64,000 nucleotides of DNA, taken from contig JAJOZX010000197.1 of NCBI GenBank assembly GCA_023014485.1, positions 837,001 to 901,000 on the forward strand. Direction: 5' to 3'. A program made the translations under genes and the position numbers. The notes below the pieces were generated by a model, which did not search any database, was not told the origin of the DNA, and worked only from the letters and a program-made list of their open reading frames with translations. Positions 12,104 to 25,600 of the stretch are shown here, in pieces. The stretch comes from Bathynomus jamesi (lineage: Eukaryota; Arthropoda; Malacostraca; Isopoda; Cirolanidae). Position 1 is the stretch's first letter. Each line of letters opens with the position of its first letter.

Positions 12104-13612
12104 GCAAACCCACAAGGAAAGGAAAAATGATTCCAAGGCTTTCGTATATTCAGAAGTACACCTCGTTAGGGAATGAAGGGAGAAGCCCAAAATATATACA
12201 GCGGGGCGGAAAAACAAATATTAGCATATAATTAACAAGAGTTAATGAGAGGCAAAACGAATTTTAACAGGATATTGTCAATTTTATACATTCCCGCACT
12301 GTTATTGAAATTATTTTTAAAATGGATAAATGCACATTCTAGAATATTCCTTTCAATTATATCTTTTTTTAACGAACGCTTTAGAACTGTCCCACTTGAT
12401 ACTGTGATTACATCTATACATATGGTTAAACAATGCACGCATATTTATGCTGTTTTACCCTAATATCTAACGTTTTACCCGTTTGGCCTATACGTATATA
12501 CTGAGTTACATCGTGTACATCTGATCGAATACACACAACCAACCATATTATTCGGACTATTCTTTATTAGGCGTGTTTAAACGTATTATTATACTTAAAG
12601 ACTACATTGATACCAATTGCTTCAAGTATGTAAAGTCGGAAGATATTGAAAATTAACATGGTAAGGTAGGCTAAGGATATTTTTACGCTCAAATTCCTTT
12701 ACAGTTACACTATTATAATACCTATTCTTGGCTTTCCTGAGCCAGGTATCTAAAAATGAAATAGGATAACCTAATTTAGTACCGATATTCATGATATTGC
12801 ATAACGCGGAATCTAAAAATTCAGGACTGACAACTCTCAATGCTCTAAGAAACATAGCAGAGAAAATAGAAGATTTAATCGAGGGATGATGGTCAGAATA
12901 AAAATGCACATAAGAGTTATTATTAGTAGGCTTACGATAAACTTCAGAATTTTAATTTTAATTAGCCTACCTTACCATGTTAATTTTCAATATCTTCCGA
13001 CTTTACTTAAAGCAATTGGTATCAATGTAGTCTTTAAGTATAATAATACGGTTAAAGCACGCCTAATAAAGAATAGCCCGAATAATGTGGTTGGTTGTGT
13101 GTATTCGATCGGATGCACACGATGTAACTCAGTATATATAGGCCAAACGGGTAAAACGTTAGATATTAGGGTAAAACAGCATAAATATGCGTGTAGCACA
13201 ACAAATATTTCTAATACATTGTTTAACCATATGTATAGATGTAATCACAGTATCAAGTGGGACAGTTCTAAAGCGCTCGTTAAAAAAAGATATAATTGAA
13301 AGGAATATTCTAGAATGTGCATTTATCCATTTTAAAAATAATTTCAATAACAGTGTGGGAATGTATAAAATTGACAATATCCTGTTAAATTTCCTTTTGC
13401 CTCTCATTAACTCTTGTTAATCATGTGCTAATCTTTTTGTTTTTCTGTCCCGCTGTATATATTTTGGGCATCTCGCCTTCTCCCTTCTTTCCCTGACGAG
13501 GTATACAGTACGTCTGAATACACGAAAGATCTTGGAATTCTTTTTCTTTTTCTTGTGGGTTTGCGTCATTCATTCATTCATTCATTTCACGTGTTTAATT
13601 GTGAAATTCATC

Positions 13613-13654
<42 letters not shown>

Positions 13655-16600
13655 ATAAATATACACACACACAATATTAGTAAGAGTAATTATATTAGAG
13701 ATTACATGCTTCACTCCTTATACTGTAACTCCGAACCACTGTCAAACCGTTACTTTATTCTTAAAATATAATTACTGGAGCTTACATTACGTTTAAAATA
13801 AAAGAAGTGTAGTGTAATGGTTTAGAAAAAAAAAATAAAAAAATTCGCCAAGAAATACAAAAATTTCTAAAACGCTTTATAAAAAATTGTTGATCTTTAC
13901 AAAAATTTTATTTCTGATTTTAGAAATTTTGTTTCTAGACGAACTTTTTTCCAAAATTGTACATAATATTATTACCTTTTTACCATGCTTTTCAACCCTT
14001 AATGAAGTTCCAACCATTTTCGGAGAAAAAAGAATAGTTAACCCAATTTATTTCAAAATTTTGAGACAAAATTTAGCTCGTATTAAAATTGTAACGTCGA
14101 AATAATACTTTTGAATTTAAAGTTCATATTAAAACAACGTCCGGAATTCATTTTCTCACCTTGTGGGATGAGTGTGCCCCCGGAGTCACCTGGGCTCGAG
14201 CACTGACACGGTAAGCGGCCGGATCAACCCAACACAGTCTCAGCAGTTGGGAGCAGGCTTGGAGAAATTACATTTTTTCGGGACAATTACAATTACAATT
14301 ACTTCTGCTCCGATAGTCACAATTATAATTACTATTACAATTACTTCTGCTCCGATAGTCACAATTATAATTACTATTACAATTACATCTATTAAACTAG
14401 TTAAATAGGCAAGATCATATTCTCCAATTAGAAATCCACATCATGGTTTTCCAAAGATGTAATTGTCTTCCCATAGATGTAATTGTTTTCCCATAGATGT
14501 AATTGTTTTCCCATAGATGTAATTATCTTCCCATAGATGTAACTGCATATTTATTTATTGTGTAGTGTATATTATTTCCAAAAACTGGAGAAGTTGAAAC
14601 TATGAATGGATCACGAATTAATATATTTCAAAATCCCCCGCAAGGGGGTTCTAAGCTCGTGCTCTTGAGTGCTCTTTGTGCTCGTTTGTACGTGCTTGTT
14701 CCTGGAGGTTTCACGTGCGCCCTCCCGGCCCTAGCACCCAAGGATGATGGGGCTTGACCCTGCAGTCCTTGTCATCCTTGGTCTTTTTCCACTTCGACTG
14801 TCCCCTCCACCCTTTCTTTTTCCTCTGTCTTTCCTCTCACTTTTTCTTTGTTTTTCCGCTGAGATATGCCCTTTAAATAGAGGCGAATCGGTTCTTCCTA
14901 AAAAAAAAAAAAAAAAAAAAAAAAAATTCAATATCAGGCAAATTGTTTGTTTTTTCAATTGCAGAGAGGAAACATTGATTTAAGATGTAATCATACAAAA
15001 TGGAGTATTACATAAATTGGATCACCTGAAGATCAGGGACCCCAACCTTCTCTAGTTAGCCTTATAAGGCTAACTAACGAAAATATCACGATCTAACCTA
15101 ACCAATCGTCAAGGGCGTACAGTTGACCTAACGATTGGTTAGGTTAAGTCGTGATATTTCGTTAGTTAACTTTATAAAGCTAACTAAAGAAGGCTGGGGA
15201 CCCTGATCTTCAGGTAATCCCATAAATTTTTATATTCTTCATTTGCATGTTTAAATAGGAGTAATTTTGTCAAACATTTCCTGATTACATTTCATTACAT
15301 CCTGATTATGAGTATCCGATTCTTACTGCCACGGGCCTACGGCCTTGAATTTCAAATGGTGATTGTGATGGGTCTGAGACTCTTGTGAATGACTGAGTCG
15401 CTTGAACGCTTCAGTGTTGCTAATCAATTTTTTAATTCAACTTAATTCATTTGAATTAATGGCTAAAAAACACTAAATTTTCAAATTAGTCAAGAAAGTA
15501 AAATTTAATTTAATTGAAATAATTTGGATTATTTCAATTACTGTTACAATTATAGTAAAATATAATATTGTCATTACAATTACAACCAGATATGTAATTA
15601 ATTACATTCAGTTGAAATTACGAATGTAATTTTTCCAAGCCTAGTTGTGAGCGAACTTAAAACCTCAAAGCCCAGAGACCAGCTAAATACAGTATTAACT
15701 AGATATTAACTACTGGAAGACCAACTTAATATTAACTAGATGTAGATGTATTTTTCACTGCCATATTACCTATATATTTTACAGGGTGCCCATAAATTAT
15801 TTTTGCAAATTGTATTTGAATGGACTTAAATTTGTAAAGATAGTTTATGGACACCCTACATATATATATATATATTTTTTTAAGTTCGGGAAGAACCGAT
15901 TTGCCTCTATTGAAAAGGGCATATCTCGGCGGAAAAACAAAGAAAAAGTGAGAGGAAAGACAGAGGAAAAAGAAAAGGTGGAGGGGACAGTCGAAGTGGA
16001 AAACCAAGGACTGCAGGGTCAAGCCCCATCATCCTTGGGTGCTAGGGCCGGGAGGGTGCATGTGAAACCTCCAGGAACAAGCATGTACAAACAAGCACAA
16101 AGAGCACGAGCTTAGAACCCCCTTGCGGGCCTATTGATCTAACTGTTGTTATTACTCTCATCATCTGGATTCGTTCCCCTGACTTGAGTTACAGACCCAG
16201 GCGTCATGAAAAGTAACTGGCGCCAGGCCCATCTCAAATGATTACCAGCGTCCGTAGCTGAATGGTAACAGTTTCCCTGCAAGCAAAGTGAAGACACTGA
16301 GGTCAGGGATTCAAATCCCGATGATGATAGTAGTAATAATACGGGAATTAGAGCACTGGGTCGCATTAGTTGACCTGAGCGCTATGCCAGTTTCTGGTCA
16401 TCCTGAATGATTATTTTAACATGACAAATGATCTTGAGAATTGGAAATGGGTTCTCGGATAATGTATATTTACTTACTGGCAACTCATATTTTTCTTATA
16501 ATTTCTTTCAAATTAATAATTTACCCAATTTATAATTTAAAATTAGTTTGATACCTTTTTCTATAAATTATAAAGTTTATCTCGTTAAAATTTATATTTT

Positions 16601-19600
16601 TACTTTTAGGTTTTGGGATGCCAGAGATTGTCTCTCTGTTAAAAGGTCACATAAAGGATATATAACACAGCTCAACAAAAAAATTTTTTTGTTCCGTTGC
16701 CAAGGAAATTCGTACGAATTTAGGGTATTTTGGGGTTGCTGAATTCCAAAATGAAAGTAGTTTTTCCGATTTGGCTCTAGTTCTTGAGATAATGAATACC
16801 CTCAATTAATAGGAAACGTAACCATAACGCGTGCATATGGGAAACTATCGGAACATTCTAGATGGTGAGACACGCGAATATTCTTAGTGTTTACTCCGAG
16901 ATCATTCTAGAATATTCCCCCTCCGTATATAAGTCATCGGCCACCCAACCAGTAAGTAGGCTCCGCCTGAACATTAAATTTTTGCATTTTTACGTGTTTC
17001 AATGGGGTACCAATTATCTCATAAATTAGAGCCAATCTAGCAAAACCCGATGTCATATTCGGAATCAGCACCACAAAGTTACCCCAAAATCACTCTAATA
17101 TGATTGGCAATAAAATGAGTGTTGACCAGTGTAATTGTTAGCCCTGAAAATTATTTTTTTTAACATTTTCTTTAATAATAATTTTTGCTTCTGAGAAAAC
17201 TTAGGTTTTATCGTTTTGTGATACTTTGTTTTTCGATTTCTTAATTACTAATTAGTAATATTTTTCGGTGCTACTGTAGTATGCGGTCTACCTACGATTC
17301 GGCGGTCTACCTTTTAATTATAGCTTCTTATCTTGTTTACTAATTGTTTGTTTACATCCATTGTCAATCGCCCTTGACGATTGGTTAGGTTTAGTCATGA
17401 TATTTTCGTTAGTTTTAACGAAAATATCATGACTAAACCTACGAAAATATCATGACTAAACCTAACAAAAAAAAAAAAAACCTAGTCTCTGCGAAACTTA
17501 ATATTTACCCTTAAAACAAATTCATCGATTTACCAAATTCTACAATACCTTATTACCAAAATTTAATACGTCACTACGCTATTACAGAATTTAAAGAACG
17601 AACATAATGGAAGACGATGGAAAACGATACAAATTTAATAGCTACAACCAATTTTCACATTCGTTATAAAAGCTCCCATGTCCATCTGAAATAAATGCTT
17701 ATCCCTATTCAATAATAAGCGTGTGGTGTTTTACTTTTTAATCGGCCTACCTACAACGTAACTACTATGTTGAAGTAAACGTAACTTCTGTGTTTACATT
17801 TTATTAATTTTTTAGTCCTTTTTGTGCACAGCGTTTCCAAATATCTTAAGTTAGTTGTGGAATTTAGAGAGTTGGTTTGGTAGCGAATTGCGCAAAATTA
17901 GCTTGAAAATTAATGGCCAATATCAAATTTAATTTAGCTTTTCATCTTTCAGCTAAATTGGTTGTTGTTACCATGCACAAAATTTAGTAATTTTAGTTTA
18001 ATACAGTAGATAATAATGAGTCAGGAGAGCCAGACATGCACAGCGCTCAAGTCAGACGAATGTGGTCTCATTGCTCGGTCTCTTGGATTATCATCATTAA
18101 CGAGCACTATCGAGAGTCGGACTCCTGACCTCAGTGACTTGACTTAGCTAATAGGGAATTGGTGTTACCACTCAACCACGGGTACCGACACTACAGTAGA
18201 TATTTACTAATTTAAGTAGGTTTTTTACTCGTGTAAATATATAACCTATAAGGTGTAGTAGAAAATGGATAATTAGTTGTAGGCCATTTTAGGTAAAAGA
18301 CAATACTTTACAAATTAATCACTACGTAATTAATAATTGTAATAAATTACATTTAACAAAGTAAAAGATAACATCAGAAACCCCTATTTCCCCACACGGG
18401 TGGTGGTGGTGAGGGGGATAGACACGAACTCCGAGACTCAACTGAGCTCGGGTATTGAGTTGGTGGTGAACGGATCAACTTCAGCCGCGTAGGCCGCGGG
18501 AATCGAACCCGAGGCCTTGCTGCTCCGAATCTAACTCTTAACTACCGAATCACGGAAACTCTAATAAGTAAAATATATTTTTTCAGGATCAGGGATTCCA
18601 GAAATGAAGACAATATTAAGGGGAGTTGTCCTCAAGGAATATTTGACGTTCAAGACCCTCGTGGCCAAGATCATTGGACTTACCGCTACCCTGGGCACGG
18701 GATTACCGTTGGGTAAAGAGGTGAGTACGGATCAACATGAAGTTTCCACGGTCGGGATTCGAACCCCTTTTTGTTAATTTAGAAGTACCCCCCCTTCCCC
18801 CGAGAAATAATTCTTTCTGAGAATAAAATTAGTTGTATTTGTAGCACCTGAGATGGAAATTGAATGTACCTATCCAATACCAGTGTTGGTTTTGCTTTTG
18901 TATTGGTATTGGGGTTCGGGATCAAAAGTACCTCTACTGAAGAACAACTGGCATTGATTTTAATTATGAAATAGTACTGTACATTTTATTACAATAGTAA
19001 TACAGTTTGTATTACATTTGTAATACAAATAGTACTGTAAATTGTACTATTATTGTTATAAAATGTACAGTACTATTTCATAATTAAAATCAATGCCAAT
19101 TGTTCTTCAGTAGAGGTACTTTTGCAAAATTTAAACGCCAATACTTTTTATTCCGAATCCAGTACCAATACAAAAGTAATACCAACACTGTTATCGGATA
19201 GGTACGGTCTAGGAAAAAAGTTCGACTAGAAACGAGAGTAAAATTTCTAAAAAATCTAAAAAATTATTTATCATTAATGACTTGAGGTTTGATTTTGAAA
19301 TTTTATTACTCTCGGCAAAATGAATAAAATACACAAAGAAAACCAGAATATTACCAATCAGTAATTTCTTATGTTTTTTTAGAAATTGTTACTAGGCGTA
19401 CTTTTTTCCGAAACCGTATCAAAAATTCTTTTAATAATTATTATGTCCAAAATGACTTTCACCATTTTATTTATTATTTTCTGTTGAGTAGAAGAGAATG
19501 CGATATTAAAGAAATGATTCCTACAAGCGATCAGATCACATACAGTGCCAAGAAAACAATGCAGTAATTAGAACTATTTATAAAGGCTTTCGATCTCTTT

Positions 19601-22600
19601 ATACACGCTAAATTAATTGAGTGGGCACGCGTGTGGTATCCGCTACTGACCATTGGCAGTGGCCTTAATGCCTTCGCGAACCACTGTCCAACGACCTCGA
19701 TCTTCTCACCTGTCACAAACTCCTTAATCTTGACAGGGGCCGTTCGTGCATATTGCCAGCATCGTAGCAACGCTGCTTTCGAGGGCAGTGACGTCATTCA
19801 AAGGGATCTATGAGAACGAATCTCGAAATTCGGAGATGTTGGCAGCGGCATGCGCAGTCGGAGTCGCTTGTTCTTTCGCTGCTCCGATCGGAGGTTGGTG
19901 TATGCCGAGGGTATGACACGGTAACGACTTTGGCCGCAAATATATTTTAATCTGCTGTACATTTTTCGCTACTTTCATACAGTATCAAAATGCATGTTTT
20001 TCTTTTATGTTAACCATTATCTTTTTTATAACAACTATGAGTACTTATTGAAGATTACAGAGCTGAAAATTGCAAACCAAGATAGATAACAGATAGCTAA
20101 ATAGATGGGTAATATATTTAATATTCTTTGTGCTCAGGTTTTCTTCCTTTCTATGTTTTACTCAAACATCCAAAATCTTGAAAATCCGTTATCATTATTC
20201 TCACTATCCTTCCATTTCCTTCCTCCCCTCTACGTGTCCCCTCTTTCGTTCCTCCCCTCTACGTGTCCCCTCTTTCGTTCCTCCCCTCTACGTGTCCCCT
20301 CTTTCGTTCCTCCCCTCTACGTGTCCCCTCTACGTGTCCCCTCTACGTGTCCCCTCTTTCGTTCCTCCCCTCTACGTGTCCCCTTTTTCCTCCTCATTTC
20401 ACTTCATTTCACTTCATTTCACTTCATTTCACTTCATTTCCCTTCTTTACCCTCTACAGTAATCGTTCACCTTTTATCTCCAATCATCAGAATGACGTGT
20501 GTTCACAATTTTCATATTTGAATCTTTCTTTCTATTGTATTGGGTGGTATTTTGCCAGTGGTGAAAGTAGGTCGGTACGTTCTGGTACATCGAACCGGAA
20601 ATAAATGAATACCCGGTACGGCATACCAGTTAAACAAAAATGGGACTCCCACAGTCCCACACACAATAAAATATAACAGTCTATACATAAGTATAGTATT
20701 GTATTTTTTGTTCTAAAACTAAGTAATCATTTTTTGACATGTCATGTTTCTGTTTGCATTATTTTTTTCCGAAAAAGTTAGTTATTAAAATTAATGTTGT
20801 ATCCAATTATGACTGGATTTATTTACTTAAATGATAACTGTGAAACAAGGAGGGGAATGTGGTATCATAATGAGGTTTGCGAGTTTAGGCACGATACCGG
20901 TAGGAAGTAAAATCTACTTGAACATTGAATTCTACCTGAACTATTCTTTTTTTATAGTACAGTTAGCAGGACTTTTTCCCTCGACGTTGAATGTCCGAGA
21001 AAAATGGTTTTATGCATCAATCTCGTCATCGAACATCGTAATAAGAAAGTGTATATTTCATCTACCATTCTATCTATTTTGGGGGAAGATATGGAATGTG
21101 CTGATATAGTTACTATGCTAACTATTTAAAAATCCAACATTACGTCCTAAAAAACTGACGGACTACAGAGTTCAGTTTACTGTGGTGACGCCACATGTCA
21201 CGTGACTTTCGTCATATCAAACTTGTCCATACTACAAATATTATTAACTTTTTTACGCTTTCATGAAAGTATTTGTAATATAAATATGGTCAAATCAGCC
21301 GTCTTGAGGGTTTGCTATGTCCTTATACAGAGGATTGACAAAAGTAAATAAACACCACAATTATTGTCCTCAAGAATAAATGGCAAAGTTCATCAATGGA
21401 ATGCCAAAATGTGTGTCAGTTTTACTTAATGGAAATGGAAAACCAACACGATTTTAACTATATTGATTCAATAAATCTATCTTGTTTATTGACTTTTATT
21501 GTCAAATAAAAAACTATGGAAACACTAAAAGTGTCTATTTACGTTCGTCAACCCTCTCTATGTCATTTACTGAAGGTATTGAAGTATGAATATACAGCAG
21601 GAGTGAAATACGAGTCCACGTTAGTGTTGGTCCCACACTGATTTATTTATAATAAAATATAACGATTGCTACATGATTTTGCTGGATTGGTTTCACACTG
21701 TATCGAACCCGTGCCTTTTTTGTCTTTGAGCAGGAGTGTTATTCAGCATAGAGGTCACGAGCGTTACTTCGCTGTGAGGAACTACTGGAGGGGCTTCTTT
21801 GCGGCCGTCTGCGGAGCGATGATGTTCCGTCTTTGGCGGTTTGGTTCAATGACGAAGGTAAGCAACAGCGGATTCGAGGAGAACATTCTTTATAATCACC
21901 AAAGTGGGTTAACGTAATATCAAGAATTTAAACGGGTTGAGTTTGTGATTTTTGAAGGTTTAATCAATCAAGTTTTCTTAAAACTGCTTGAAACATCCGC
22001 CATTTTGAATATGTTACAAATCAAATACATTAAAGATTGACACATGAAGAAAATACGCTCGGAAAAACGGAATATATTTAATAAGAAATAGTAAGAAAAT
22101 AAGAATTGGGGTTCTGTAATTATAACAGTAAGATAGAATTAAACGGGTCTCGTCTTCCTTCGGCGACCTTATTACCTCTATTTGGGACGAGGTTTAAGGT
22201 AGATGTTCCTTTTGATCCTCAAGAGCTAGCGCCTTTCGGCCTAATTGGGTAAGGAATCCCTACGACCTAGAATGGTAAAATAAGTACCATTCCTTCCCCA
22301 CAGTTATGAATTAAACTCCTCCTCCTCGCAAGAAGCTTAAATCTCGCTACACACCGAAAATTTAAACCCTGTTACGTCCTCCAATTTTAAACAGAAATTC
22401 CCCATAACACTTTTGACTATCTCTAAACTATATATAGATTTAATATAAGCTTCTCACTACTACTTGTACGGTGTGTCCCAAAAACCTTCTCTCATCACAG
22501 TTAAAGAAACGCGTTTCCGACCTGATGTGAAGCGAAATCCAGTCGGCCTAATTTACACGACTAAGTTAGTCTAGGTCTATGTCTGTGCACCATAAAACAA

Positions 22601-25600
22601 ATAAAACTTGCTCTCTTTTAATGTCAACTAGATTTTGCATAAACTAAATAAATGGACTCTCTATCTCATGCTAGTGGAAGAAGCCACCGCTTATTTCTAG
22701 GCTAGCAACTGTCGCAACTTCGAGCTTTTCAGTCGCGTCTTTTCTTTGTGATACGCGTTCGTAAACTAGTGTCTGTAGCTCAATGGGTAACACCGTTTCC
22801 CTATAAACAAAGTGATGGCAGTGAGGTCGGAGGTTCGAATTCCGATGATGATGGTAATGAAAATAATAGGAGTTAGAGTAATGGGCCACATTAGTTGGGC
22901 TAAGCGTTATGCCAGTTTCTGGCTCTCCTGACTGAAATTATTAACGCGTGTTGGTCTCAAAAGCACAAACATGGTGAGAGACCTGTCGTTGTACGTCACT
23001 TAACTTAGTGCTTACGAGACGAACTCTCTAGAAGAAACCAGGGGTGTAAAGGTAACGAAGTAATTTTACTCAAGTACCATACTTAAGTAACTTTTTCTAG
23101 TATCTACTTTTTAAAAAGTATTTATATTTTCAAGTACTTTAACTCTAACTTAAGTAACTCGTAATTTTACTCAAGTACAATTCATTTTATCCATTTCGTT
23201 ACTAATCTTAAAACTTCGAAAATTAGTTGCTTCTAAAATTGAATAAGAAATTTTGTACGTAATATAGTTGGTCTTAATGGTTGTATGCGTATACTTGTTT
23301 TTTTAATTCCTTATATAATGTGAAACAATAAGATCTGTGCAATATTCATTACTGGCATGACAGTTAGAACAAGTTAATGCATAGTTGCCTGCGTGAGTCG
23401 GTTTAAGCCCTAAGTGTAGTTCTGGATACCACACTACCACAGTAATCACGTACAACAAATGTGTTGTAGATACCTAAAAGAAAGACGAATCTTACATCAC
23501 TGGTAATTTTTTACATACAGCATTTTGTTTAAAGACCTCATGGCCTACAGCAAAATTGTACCGGTATGGTTTGCGAGAACTGTAGGTGAGTACTTTTTAC
23601 TTTTGTTACTCGAGTACTTTATTTAGTAGATACTTAAGTAAATTTCAGGATGGATACTTTTACTCGTACTTGAGTAACTTTTTGATAAAGTACTTGTACT
23701 TGAGTAACATATTTTATTACTTTTTACACCCCTGGAAGAAACCACCAACTATGCAAGTAATACTGCGTGAATCAGCATACCGGTCATAATGTTGTGGGCC
23801 AGCTAAGCTATTCCACTTCGATTGTCTCTTAACAATTTTTTAATTCTGACCTTAGCAAATTCTTACCTTTCTTTTTCATAGAAAATTCTCCCGGACATTT
23901 TACCTAAATTTATTCTGTATTACGTCCTATTACTGTACCTGTTATAGCAAATAGCCCGCAAAATTCCATATTTTAATTTACGTTTTTTTTTAAATTGTGG
24001 ATGGAACTGGACAATTCCTAGCATTTCAGTAACTTCTAAAAAATGCCTAAAATACTTTAATTCTATATGATATTTCGAGAAATTACTTTTAGTTAATGAA
24101 AAGTTCGATTTTACCGAATTCGAATTGATTGTTTGAAATTCAAATTTTAAAAATTTAATAAAATAAAAAACTAAAGTTTTTTCCAAATAATTTTGAAGGT
24201 GACACAATTGAAGTTACGTCCATTTTTGTGATCATTTAAGCATAAGCTGTGTACTAAATACACTACATAACTTTTAAATTTTAAGTTCTGTTTTGTGTTT
24301 AAGTTTTCTACAGGTAATTAAAAAAAAAGTATTTTGTTAAAAATATTTCGGTGTTCTGTTAAAAAATGGCGTTCTTTCTGAGGGCTATGTTGCAACACCG
24401 CTTCCCATAGATCAACAAAATTAAGCGACACGGTCTGGATAGTAGCTGGATGGGTGACCATCCTTTGCGGTAATCTAACGACTCGCACTTTGGGTCCCAC
24501 GCAAAGCTGTACATCCCATTACCAAAGCTAAACAACCCATATAAATATAATTATTTTAAACTTAATTTCAGTTAAAAATGAATTATGTGCTACTCGGCTA
24601 ATTGTACGGATAGTTACAAAAGAATGTAGCTTCGTCCGTCTTTCTAATTAAGAATTCTGAGATCAGTTAATCATTACAAGAAGCGAAACTTGAATGCAAA
24701 TTTCTACAATAACCAAACATTGATATAATTCATAAATCCTTTTCCTTCATAGTGAGATTCATCTCTCGACATACGAGATAAGAATAGATGGCGACATTCA
24801 ACTCTAACGCTGTATTTCTGATTACAGAACTAATTGTGTCCTTTTTTACCAAATATTACATCAGATAATAAAAAGAATTATAAAAATAATAATAAATAAT
24901 GATAAAACTAAAATAATGATTAAGAAATAATGAAAAAAAATGATTATAATGATTATAGCATCAATTTCGCTTTAAAGAAAAGTTTTAATAATTTTGATAA
25001 TAGAAATAATAATTAAAAATAAGTGCTTAAATTAACATGTTTTGCTAATTTTTTTTTTTTAAATATCAATTTTAACCCCTTTTTCCTACAGAAACCATAA
25101 CAGCCCTTTTCAAGACTCACTTTCAAAGTTATCCTTTTGATCCTATGGAATTGTTTGTGTTTTCACTCACTGGGTAAGAAATAATAATTTTATTAACTCC
25201 TAAATTATGTAAATATTTCATCAGTATGTCCCAGTGGTTCCCAACCTTTTTTCTGGCACAAGGCACTCCACTGCCATTTGTTCTTTCGCGCCACCGCGGA
25301 GGATTTTCGTGTCTCGCTATTTTACATCCATTCACCACAATCTCCTCCTGGGACGTCCCCCCTCCCACAACTTTGACATAATAAATGGTGAATGTTTCAT
25401 TTCATCTGAAATTTGCGTATGTTGAGGTAATTTTTTAATTTTCAATTACCTATTTTTTATAATTTTTATGAAATTTCTTGGCACCCCTATACGGAAGGCA
25501 CTTGACTCGCGGCACTCTGGTTGGGAAACACTGGTCTATCTGAAATAATCTATAATAGTCATAGTTGAATGGTGTACAGTATTATAACATTATAGGCTTA

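Larger units (their letters stand above)
14254..15643. mobile_element. hAT-like non-autonomous element with nested insertions
   Basis: The ends are imperfect inverted repeats (caggcttggagaaattac and its complement). The 8-base flanks are gttgggag (14246-14253) and gttgtgag (15644-15651), matching at 7 of 8. The interior is built from short ATTACAATTAC-type repeats and hosts a retroposon (14636-14926) and a palindrome (15019-15220). No transposase is present. Confidence 0.7.

Noticed and set aside
14445..14540. Possible CRISPR-like array
   Set aside because: The 20-base units are direct tandem repeats without unique spacers, inside a hAT-like element in a eukaryotic intron.
20105..20604. Ser/Pro/Leu-rich open frames in three frames
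   Set aside because: They arise from the 29-base minisatellite, whose unit length keeps all three frames open.
16249..22945. tRNA-like stretches with box A and box B
   Set aside because: Their bodies and tails are shared between several copies, and the arms do not form a complete cloverleaf as written; these are SINEs, not tRNA genes.
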